Shown here: one piece after another, positions 1-5,690 of the stretch
Layout: every line of letters starts with the position of its first letter
Numbering within the stretch: position 1 is the first letter of the stretch
NCBI GenBank assembly: GCA_030017655.1
Contig: JASEIM010000026.1
Location: 1 to 23,499, forward strand
Source of the DNA: Methanobacterium sp.
GTDB taxonomy: Archaea > Methanobacteriota > Methanobacteria > Methanobacteriales > Methanobacteriaceae
Length of the DNA: 23,499 nt
Direction of reading: 5' to 3'
Translations under genes and position numbers: made by a program
Notes under the pieces: generated by a model
Database searches by the model: none
What the model was told of the DNA's origin: nothing
What the model saw: the letters and a program-made list of their open reading frames with translations, nothing else

Positions 1-81
1 GATATTTACTATTCCTGCACTGAATGACCATAAAAACATTCCAAATGCCAAAGTTAGAATTATTAGATTATTATTTTTCAA
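1..81 (-). CDS. MFS-type transporter, N-terminal fragment (runs off left edge)
   Basis: Only the first 27 codons lie in the window. The leftward frame opens at a TTG at 81 with a GGGGAG ribosome binding site just upstream. It reads MKNNN, then a hydrophobic stretch rich in Leu, Ile and Phe, ending in SAGIVNI. A short charged start followed by a first membrane helix ending in 'IVNI' is typical of drug-efflux transporters of the major facilitator superfamily, especially the DHA2 (EmrB/QacA) type, where the next residues are usually SLP. Substrate unknown. The call rests on one membrane segment, so another polytopic membrane protein remains possible. Confidence 0.5.
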   Translation of the reverse strand, partial: MKNNNLIILTLAFGMFLWSFSAGIVNI

Positions 82-396
82 ATTCAACTCCCCATTATTC
101 TCTCATTTAAATTCTTATAAAACTAATTAAGAGACTAATCAAATAATGTATTATCTACTCCCATATTTCTTTATGTCACTAAAATATCCATATTGTCCTA
201 TTTTAAAATTGTATTAGAATTTAACGGATATTCAAGAGAATTAAAAGTTATAAGGTATTTGAATAAATTCATATGGCCCTATATTTTTATTTTAAGATGA
301 TATTTTATTTAAAATAGTTAATTAGTTAATATTAAGTTATTAATGGACAAAATTCTATATTAAATGTGATACATAATAAATCAAATCCTTCAAAAA

Positions 397-410
397 TCGA
401 AAATTTTCGA
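397..410. promoter_or_regulatory. Perfect 14-bp palindrome TCGAAAATTTTCGA
   Basis: The sequence equals its own reverse complement and symmetry ends exactly at the flanking A residues. It lies about 140 bases before the expected start of the M14-like transcript and about 315 bases from the transporter start. It could be a binding site for a dimeric regulator, but it is AT-rich and could arise by chance. Confidence 0.3.
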
Positions 411-540
411 AAGTTCAGAGAATAGAATTTTTTTCAACTTCAAAACTACAGGAAAAATAATCGTCCCATATATACTAAACCATTGAAATATGGCAAGTTT
501 AAAGAATTCAAATTTTTAAAAAGTTAGTTTTATTAAAAAA

Positions 541-550
541 TTTATATATA
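541..550 (+). promoter_or_regulatory. TATA box for the M14-like gene
   Basis: TTTATATATA preceded by an A-run that could serve as BRE. Its centre lies about 25 bases before the GTG at 570, so the transcript would start at or next to the start codon. No SD sequence is present, which fits a leaderless mRNA. Confidence 0.6.
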
Positions 551-569
551 AGCTGGATAAATAAAATTT

Positions 570-1460
570 GTGCAAGATATGTATTTAATATGCAAAAAAT
601 GTAATGGATATTACAAACTTAAAGAAAATGAATCTCCAGAAGATTATGATTATTGTCAGTGCGGTGGAGATCTTATTTTAGTTGAGGACATCAATGAATA
701 TTATCAATATCAGGATTATTACGATGTTTTAACCAGTGCACGAAATGATTCCATATCTAAAAAACCATTATTACTGTTTTCATCATGTTTGATAATTGCA
801 TTTATGATATTCCTAAACATTTTTTACATCCCAGCATCATATGATCAGGAAATTTCAAATAAGTTTATTTTAGGTTCTGATGATAGAGGATATGTTACAA
901 AAGAGATATTATATCAGAATTCATCATTAAACACGAATGTTATTGCCTTTGTTACTGGAATACATCCCCGAGAAAAACTTTCAAAAAGGGTCACAGGTGA
1001 TGTTATACATAAATACGCTTCTTCTTCAAATTTAGGGATTGTAAATTATGATATTACAGTTACTAATAATCCTGAAAACTATAAAATTGGGAGACGTAGT
1101 GGAGAAGATTTAGCTGCCGATTATATACTTTCTGATATTAAGAAATCAAACATTGACCTGGTAATTATATGCCATGACCATAAACCCGGATATGGTAGCG
1201 GTTTTTATATTGCAACGCCCGAAATGGATGCAGAATCAGTTAAATTGGCCGATTTAGTTAATAAAACTTTGGGGGACTTCAATTATTACAGAGCAGATAA
1301 TATAAAGGAACATTCAACATCAGCAATAAAATTTTCCAAGCCATTAGCATCATCTGGTTACAAGACATTTGTTTATGAGATTCCAGGATGGGAAAACTAT
1401 AATAAAGCATATAATATGACAAGTAGACTATTAAAAACATGTTCTATGTTTTTAACTTAA
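570..1460 (+). CDS. Membrane-anchored zinc-ribbon protein with M14-like carboxypeptidase domain
   Basis: 296 residues from GTG at 570; ATG at 579 is an alternative that drops three residues. Residues 8-31 hold a zinc ribbon (C8-x2-C11 and C29-x-C31). Residues about 66-88 form one transmembrane helix. The C-terminal domain follows the zinc carboxypeptidase (M14) plan: GIHPREK gives the H-x-x-E metal pair (H132, E135), NPENYKIGRRSGEDLA (about 167-182) resembles the substrate-binding NPDG...R region, CHDH (H202/H204) can supply the third ligand, and VYEIPG holds a candidate catalytic Glu (E270). By topology the ribbon is probably cytoplasmic and the peptidase domain outside. It stands alone. Substrate unknown; action on cell-wall peptides is speculation. 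The family call rests on motif order, not a full alignment. Confidence 0.6.
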   Translation: MQDMYLICKKCNGYYKLKENESPEDYDYCQCGGDLILVEDINEYYQYQDYYDVLTSARNDSISKKPLLLFSSCLIIAFMIFLNIFYIPASYDQEISNKFILGSDDRGYVTKEILYQNSSLNTNVIAFVTGIHPREKLSKRVTGDVIHKYASSSNLGIVNYDITVTNNPENYKIGRRSGEDLAADYILSDIKKSNIDLVIICHDHKPGYGSGFYIATPEMDAESVKLADLVNKTLGDFNYYRADNIKEHSTSAIKFSKPLASSGYKTFVYEIPGWENYNKAYNMTSRLLKTCSMFLT

Positions 1461-1848
1461 ATGAGATTGTTTAAAACATATAATTAAATTTTATTTTAAA
1501 AACTAAAAGTCAAGTCTAAAAGAAATATATTGATATAAAACTATGAGCAAATGAGTATAGAAAAAATACTATAGCATATTTTAAAGAGCATAATATTTAG
1601 AATTTATTGGCTATGATCTTGCATATAAGATGAATAGGCAAAAATTTGATTGAAATGTGTTAAAATGGCGCTGGAACTTCATTTTGTTAATATTTAGGAT
1701 GAAATTATAGTAGGATATAAAACAGAAGAATATTTTTAAATATTGAGTGTTTTCAATAGAAAAAATTATGTTATAAGTTATAACTAATACTATAACATTT
1801 TTACTTATTATATTCTATTTTTAATCCAATCCATACACCTAAAAGTAG
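1461..1848. other. 388-base spacer between convergent genes; one hairpin, no gene seen
   Basis: This stretch separates the M14-like gene from the leftward gene ending at 1849. All six frames are interrupted and no transposase or other relic could be recognised. The only structure noted is the inverted repeat at 1768-1798. Confidence 0.6.
1768..1798. repeat. 8-bp inverted repeat, possible terminator hairpin
   Basis: ATGTTATA (1768-1775) pairs with TATAACAT (1791-1798). Inside it, GTTATA and TATAAC (1770-1784) can form a competing smaller hairpin. A T-rich tract follows on the + strand, so it could end rightward transcription, although it lies more than 300 bases past the nearest + strand gene. 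Confidence 0.3.
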
Positions 1849-2118
1849 TTATATTCCTTTTTCCTGCCGTATTACTTTCCCTTTATCTATTATCTTTTTT
1901 AAATAATCAGTTATGAAAGTAAAAAGAGTGCCATCCCTATCATTTTCTGCTAAAAACATTATAATGTTAGCCATTTCTTTATTAAATTGAAATAAATCAT
2001 TTATCTCTCCATTTTTTACAAGTTCCATAATATATTCATCAATTATTAATTCTATTTCTCTAGTTTTCCTTAATTCCCTGGATTTCGGTTCCAAATTATG
2101 TGACTTATTCAAATTCAT
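1849..2118 (-). CDS. Small helical protein of unknown function (89 aa)
   Basis: Leftward frame of 89 codons from ATG at 2118. This start is chosen because CCTCC at 2126-2130 reads GGAGG on the coding strand, seven bases before the ATG. An in-frame GTG at 2148 would add ten residues but lies at or before the transcript start predicted from the TATA element near 2155. The product is charged and mostly helical by composition (runs such as KSRELRKTREIELIIDEYI), with no Cys motif or membrane segment. No family was recognised. It is divergent from the response regulator and shares its 100-base promoter region, which hints at linked regulation but proves nothing. Confidence 0.6.
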   Translation of the reverse strand: MNLNKSHNLEPKSRELRKTREIELIIDEYIMELVKNGEINDLFQFNKEMANIIMFLAENDRDGTLFTFITDYLKKIIDKGKVIRQEKGI

Positions 2119-2150
2119 ATTGTTGCCTCCATATTTTATTATCGGCACTT

Positions 2151-2165
2151 AAGTATTATATACTT
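2151..2165. promoter_or_regulatory. Dyad overlapping the leftward TATA box in a divergent promoter
   Basis: AAGTAT and ATACTT arms flank a TAT spacer. On the minus strand the same bases read as a TATA box (about TATATAATA), some 25 bases before a transcript start near 2133. That would give the gene at 2118 a short leader carrying its GGAGG site. A protein bound here would block that promoter. Confidence 0.4.
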
Positions 2166-2176
2166 CTTAAAAAGGA

Positions 2177-2200
2177 AATATATTAATCATATAAAATATA
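2177..2200 (+). promoter_or_regulatory. Candidate TATA elements for the response regulator
   Basis: AAATATATTAA (2177-2187) and ATATAAAATATA (2189-2200) are both TATA-like. The first fits a start near 2207, with a short leader containing the AGGGG site at 2211-2215. The second would place the start almost on the ATG. Confidence 0.4.
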
Positions 2201-2220
2201 GTATTAATATAGGGGTTATT

Positions 2221-2649
2221 ATGTTGGCTAGATCATTTAATATTTTGCTCGTTGAAGATAATCCTGCTGATATTCGTTTAGTTGAAGAAGCATTTAAAGA
2301 AACAGAAATAGATACAGAACTTGACGTTGTAACTGATGGTGTAGCTGCAATGGATTATCTTTATGATAAGATCAACTCAAATGAAGGAAATTTTCCTGAT
2401 TTAATCTTGCTTGACCTAAATCTACCCAAAAAAGATGGTCGTGAAGTTTTAGTTAAAATTAAAGATAACAAGGAACTCAAAAGAATTCCAGTAGTAATTC
2501 TAACAACTTCCAGTTCCAAAGAAGATATATACGAAACTTATGCACATTATGCAAATTCTTATGTAGTTAAACCAGCCAATGTGGGTCGTTTTATAGAAAC
2601 TCTAAAAAATCTTGAAGAATACTGGTTTAATATAATAAGATTACCTTAA
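2221..2649 (+). CDS. Stand-alone receiver-domain response regulator (Rcp1-like)
   Basis: 142 residues, all one receiver domain, with no DNA-binding or enzymatic output domain. The acidic pocket is E12-D13, the phosphoacceptor is D65 in LILLDLNLP, the switch Thr is T95/T96 in VILTTSS, and K117 lies in YVVKP. The ANSYVVKP ending is typical of the small Rcp1-like regulators that partner PAS/GAF histidine kinases in cyanobacteria and methanogens. AGGGG at 2211-2215 precedes the ATG at 2221. No kinase gene is adjacent, so it is an orphan. The two kinases elsewhere in the window (18581-20281 and 21927-23499) are possible partners, but nothing in the sequence ties them together. Confidence 0.93.
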   Translation: MLARSFNILLVEDNPADIRLVEEAFKETEIDTELDVVTDGVAAMDYLYDKINSNEGNFPDLILLDLNLPKKDGREVLVKIKDNKELKRIPVVILTTSSSKEDIYETYAHYANSYVVKPANVGRFIETLKNLEEYWFNIIRLP

Positions 2650-2752
2650 TTAACCTTAAAAATGATAAGAAAAATTTCTACAGAGGAATCAATATTAAAT
2701 TCTTTAATAGGTATACTGTTGATAATTTTCTACAGTGAAAAAAATAATTAAT
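2650..2752. terminator. Spacer between convergent response regulator and msrB genes
   Basis: An A-run at about 2737-2743 reads as a U-run for the leftward msrB transcript just past its stop. For the rightward transcript only short T-runs are seen. A near-repeat of TTTCTACAG occurs twice (about 2676 and 2726); its meaning is unclear. Confidence 0.3.
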
Positions 2753-3211
2753 TTAAGGTCTTTTTACAAATTTTAATGAAGCTGAATTCATGCAATATCG
2801 TTTACCTGTAGGTGGTGGTCCATCATCAAAAATGTGTCCAAGATGAGCATCACACAATGCACATAATGCTTCAGTCCTGATCATCATATGGCTTTTATCC
2901 ACCTCAGTCCTAATATTTTCATCTGCAACCGGTTTCCAGAAGCTCGGCCAGCCAGTGCCAGATTCAAATTTCGTTTTTGAATCAAATAAATCAATATCAC
3001 AACAAACACACTTGTAAATGCCGTCTTCATGACAATCATGGTATTTTCCAGTAAAGGCAAGTTCCGTACCTTTTTTTCTTGCTACATTAAACTGTTCAGG
3101 CGTTAAAATTTGTTTCCATTCATCATCTGTCTTTTCTATTTTTTCCATGAAAACCATCTTTCCTTTTTCCACGGAGTAAATAGGTATTTTTTCAGATGCA
3201 TTATTTTTCAT
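2753..3211 (-). CDS. msrB: Peptide methionine-R-sulfoxide reductase MsrB
   Basis: Reduces the R form of methionine sulfoxide in oxidised proteins. The 152-residue protein shows the whole MsrB signature: zinc Cys pairs C68-x2-C71 and C117-x2-C120, TGWPSFWKP (86-94), CDAHLGHIF (120-128) and RYCMNSASLKF with catalytic C140. The resolving Cys found in many MsrBs, in the motif G-C-GWPSF, is Thr here (T86), so recycling must use another Cys (C60 is a candidate) or direct attack by thioredoxin. The start at 3211 lacks a clear SD; an in-frame ATG at 3157 has AAAGG before it, but the longer N-terminus (IPIYSVEKGK) looks like family sequence. A role in oxidative stress fits an anaerobe that also carries FprA. 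Confidence 0.95.
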   Translation of the reverse strand: MKNNASEKIPIYSVEKGKMVFMEKIEKTDDEWKQILTPEQFNVARKKGTELAFTGKYHDCHEDGIYKCVCCDIDLFDSKTKFESGTGWPSFWKPVADENIRTEVDKSHMMIRTEALCALCDAHLGHIFDDGPPPTGKRYCMNSASLKFVKRP

Positions 3212-3353
3212 ATACCAATTTTAGTATTTCTTTATCTAAATAATTTATTATTAAAAAAATAGATTTAATCGATCTAAAAATGTACATGATGTTTTATCTG
3301 TGGGAACTGCCATGTGGACATTTTCTTAGTGAATTGTAAGATAATACGTTATG

Positions 3354-3361
3354 TTTTTATA
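3354..3361 (+). promoter_or_regulatory. TATA box for the coiled-coil gene
   Basis: TTTTTATA centred about 28 bases before the ATG at 3387, with no SD site in between. This predicts an almost leaderless transcript. Confidence 0.45.
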
Positions 3362-3386
3362 CTAATGTTTTATTATATTTATAATA

Positions 3387-4049
3387 ATGAATGAAATCCC
3401 TGTCTTGCAAACCAAACTTAAAAAATATGAGAGAAAGTCAAAGAAAAAATCTGCAGACGGTAAAGAACATGTTACCAGAAGATACATGATTCCAATTAAA
3501 AAGGATCAAATAGAAGGTAGCAAGTTTGAAAATGTCGAGGATATCGTCATTTTAAGTAATGATGATTTTAATTATGAAATAGAGAAATCAAAAAATGCAG
3601 CGTCATTAATTAAAGAATTAGAACTTTCTTTGAAAGATAGAGACAAGGATATTCAACGTATTCACGAAACTAAAAATAAATTAAAAAAGATTGAATCAGA
3701 GTTTGCTGTTATCAGAGAAAACTATGCTAATGCGCTAAAAGAGCTTGAATTAAAAAATAGGGAGATAATGAAAATTAATAATGAATATAATGATCTTATA
3801 AGTGAGAACAAAGGATTAAAAAGAGAAGTAAAAAGATTAACAGATTTACGTACTCTAGAAAAAGAATCTCTCCGCATTAAAACAAATGAAATTGAAATAA
3901 CTAAAGAGGAATATAATAAACTGAAAAAAAGCCATGAATTACTCTGGAATGTTGTTCGTGAAAAAGATAAAACAATCAAAGGTTTAGAAGAAAAAGGAGT
4001 TATGAGCAGTTTACTAAAAAAAATTATAAAAAAAGATGACCGTAAATAA
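3387..4049 (+). CDS. Coiled-coil protein of unknown function
   Basis: 220 residues. A basic N-terminus (KLKKYERKSKKKSADGKEH) leads into a short region of likely beta strands (about 30-62). A long, highly charged helix follows from about 67 to 200, rich in Glu, Lys and Leu at heptad-like spacing, as expected for a coiled coil. There are no membrane segments, Cys pairs or Walker motifs. The C-terminus is again very basic (LLKKIIKKDDRK). Such a shape suits a scaffold or nucleic-acid-associated protein, but no family was recognised. The gene has no SD before its ATG and converges on the HEAT-repeat gene with 45 bases between their ends. Confidence 0.75.
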   Translation: MNEIPVLQTKLKKYERKSKKKSADGKEHVTRRYMIPIKKDQIEGSKFENVEDIVILSNDDFNYEIEKSKNAASLIKELELSLKDRDKDIQRIHETKNKLKKIESEFAVIRENYANALKELELKNREIMKINNEYNDLISENKGLKREVKRLTDLRTLEKESLRIKTNEIEITKEEYNKLKKSHELLWNVVREKDKTIKGLEEKGVMSSLLKKIIKKDDRK

Positions 4050-4094
4050 AAGCGTTTAATCAGTTATAATAGAATCTAAAAGATATTATGCGGA

Positions 4095-4727
4095 TCATTT
4101 AATGATTTTTTTCAATGCCTTATTTGCCACTTTTTTGAAATCTTTATCCCCTTTTGCAGCTCTTCGTGCTTTTTTAATAGGATCAACAGCCCTTTCATCA
4201 CCCAAATCTCCAAGGGCTTTAAGTGCAGCCATTCGTACTCCCCAATCATCATCGTTTAAAGTTTCAATTAAAGGGTCTAATGCTTTTAAGTCTCCCATTT
4301 CTCCCAGTGATTTTGCTGCAAATTTCCTTACAGCAAAGTTTTCATCATTTAAAACATCTATCAGGTTATTCACAACACTGGTATCTCCTATGTCTTTAAG
4401 CGCAAGAGTAGCGTACTTTTTCATATTTCCATCTTCATCAGTTTTTAAGGCATTAATCAGGGGTTTTACTGCAGGTTTTCCTATTAAAGCAAGAGATTTA
4501 GCAGCTTGAAACCGTACTTCAGGGTTACTATCCTTAAATGCTTCAATTAAAGCTTGAATCCCATTAGAATTTTCTGATTTACCAATTTCTTCTGCAGCTC
4601 TCTTTCTAACTTCAGCATCATCATCTTTTAAATTAAGTATAAAATCTTCTAAAGATTTATTTTCATCATTCACAATATCATCCCATCTCAATTTATTAAA
4701 ATAATTATTAGAATTCCTTAATTTCAT
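4095..4727 (-). CDS. HEAT-repeat protein (PBS-lyase type repeats)
   Basis: 210 residues built from about five helical repeats of roughly 31 residues, beginning near residue 26. Each carries a variant of 'D..VR..AA..LG..G...A..PLI..L', seen for example at AEVRKRAAEEIG, PEVRFQAAKSLALIG and WGVRMAALKALGDLGD. Such repeats form a curved surface for protein binding. They occur in phycobilin-lyase-like proteins and in many archaeal proteins of unknown role, so no enzyme activity should be inferred. The final segment is Lys-rich. Minus-strand GATATAAT (4746-4753) lies about 23 bases before the ATG and no SD is present, so the transcript is probably leaderless. Confidence 0.88.
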   Translation of the reverse strand: MKLRNSNNYFNKLRWDDIVNDENKSLEDFILNLKDDDAEVRKRAAEEIGKSENSNGIQALIEAFKDSNPEVRFQAAKSLALIGKPAVKPLINALKTDEDGNMKKYATLALKDIGDTSVVNNLIDVLNDENFAVRKFAAKSLGEMGDLKALDPLIETLNDDDWGVRMAALKALGDLGDERAVDPIKKARRAAKGDKDFKKVANKALKKIIK

Positions 4728-4841
4728 TTAATTATCTATATTACTATTATATCTTGATAATCAATTAATATTTTTCTATTCGAACTAAATGAAAGGCAAT
4801 ATTATTAATTTTTTTTATTTTATTTAAAAAAACAGAAAGTA

Positions 4842-4890
4842 ATATAAATACTAATGTACATCTTATTGTTACCTAACGAAAGTATAAGAT
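4842..4890 (+). promoter_or_regulatory. Promoter region of the phosphoesterase-lhr operon
   Basis: ATATAAAT (4842-4849) predicts a start near 4870 and an 80-base leader, longer than others in the window. AGTATAAGA (4881-4889) is a weaker alternative predicting a start near 4910. TTACC (4869-4873) and GGTAA (4895-4899) form a small inverted repeat between the two. Confidence 0.4.
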
Positions 4891-4950
4891 CTACGGTAAG
4901 ATAATCCTGTTTTTGTCATTACTACACAAGTATGAAGTGGTGAGTTTTAT

Positions 4951-5682
4951 TTGGAAAATGAAGCAATATACGGTGCAAAAATTATTGACTCTGCACTTTT
5001 AATAGATGATTACTTAATTATATCTGACTTGCATCTTGGATACGAGGGTGCTTTAAATGCACAGGGATTTATGATCCCCAGACTTCAGTATAAAAAGATT
5101 CTCAAAAGACTTAAAGAAATTTTATCCAGAACTGACGCTAAAAAAATCATAGTAAACGGTGATTTAAAGCATGAATTTGGAAAGATAAGTAAACAAGAAT
5201 TTAAGGAGATTGAAGACTTTATTACTTTCTTAAAAGAAGAATTTGATGAAATAATCTTAATTAAGGGAAATCACGATAATTTCACACGATTTATAGCAGA
5301 AAATAAAGGGTTACATGTATATGATAATTACTCTGTAGAAAATTTTCTTGTATTACATGGAGATAAAATCCCTGAAAACCAAATTAAAGAAGATAATATA
5401 ATAATTGGACATGAACATCCAAGTATTGGACTTCGAAGCGGAGAAAGGGTCGAAAAAATAAAATGTTTCCTTAAAGGAAACTGGAATAATAAAAACATGA
5501 TAGTTATGCCCTCATTTAATTTTATAAGTGAAGGATCAGACATATTACGGGAAAAATCAATATCTCCGTTCCTTAAAGGAATATCTTTAGATGAATTTGA
5601 AGTATTTGGAATAGAAAATTTTGAAGTATTGCCATTTGGCCAATTAAATAACATACTAAAAGTTAAAAATAAATTAAAATAA
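4951..5682 (+). CDS. SbcD/Mre11-related archaeal phosphoesterase
   Basis: A calcineurin-like metallophosphoesterase of 243 residues with all two-metal motifs in order: SDLHLG (D26, H28), NGDLKHE (D71), KGNHDN (N107, H108), LHGD (H136) and GHEHP (H154, H156). Length and motif spacing fit the archaeal SbcD-related family (COG1407), thought to be a nuclease or phosphodiesterase acting on nucleic acid. The start is TTG at 4951, chosen for GGTGAG at 4939-4944, six bases upstream. The gene ends eight bases before lhr, an arrangement familiar from archaea; bacterial Lhr-like helicases likewise sit beside a phosphoesterase (PdeM). This supports a joint DNA-repair role, but the substrate is not shown by sequence. 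Confidence 0.88.
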   Translation: MENEAIYGAKIIDSALLIDDYLIISDLHLGYEGALNAQGFMIPRLQYKKILKRLKEILSRTDAKKIIVNGDLKHEFGKISKQEFKEIEDFITFLKEEFDEIILIKGNHDNFTRFIAENKGLHVYDNYSVENFLVLHGDKIPENQIKEDNIIIGHEHPSIGLRSGERVEKIKCFLKGNWNNKNMIVMPSFNFISEGSDILREKSISPFLKGISLDEFEVFGIENFEVLPFGQLNNILKVKNKLK

Positions 5683-5690
5683 GGATAGAA

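Larger units (their letters stand above)
82..569. other. 488-base AT-rich intergenic region with a 14-bp palindrome
   Basis: This divergent spacer lies between the leftward transporter and the rightward M14-like gene. No open frame of note was seen. It holds a perfect 14-bp palindrome at 397-410 (listed separately) and a TATA box at 541-550. The rest is low-complexity AT sequence. Confidence 0.6.

Noticed and set aside
1461..1848. Possible transposase or other gene relic between convergent genes
   Set aside because: All frames are heavily interrupted and no conserved block could be recognised in any frame.
3722..3979. Hydrophobic Ser/Leu-rich frame on the minus strand
   Set aside because: Antisense shadow of the coiled-coil gene; no SD or promoter of its own.
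4102..4509. Open frame of 135 codons on the + strand
   Set aside because: It lies wholly antisense to the HEAT-repeat gene, whose repeat pattern is clear; the frame is open only because of the biased codons of the repeats.
4865..4904. Possible hairpin or riboswitch in the phosphoesterase-lhr leader (TTACC/GGTAA arms)
   Set aside because: Only five base pairs plus a weak extension, the predicted transcript start falls inside the left arm, and no known riboswitch consensus is visible.
4932..4943. Mini open frame (ATG AAG TGG TGA) in front of the phosphoesterase gene
   Set aside because: Its last bases form the SD site of the real TTG start; three codons by chance is likely and no leader-peptide logic is visible.
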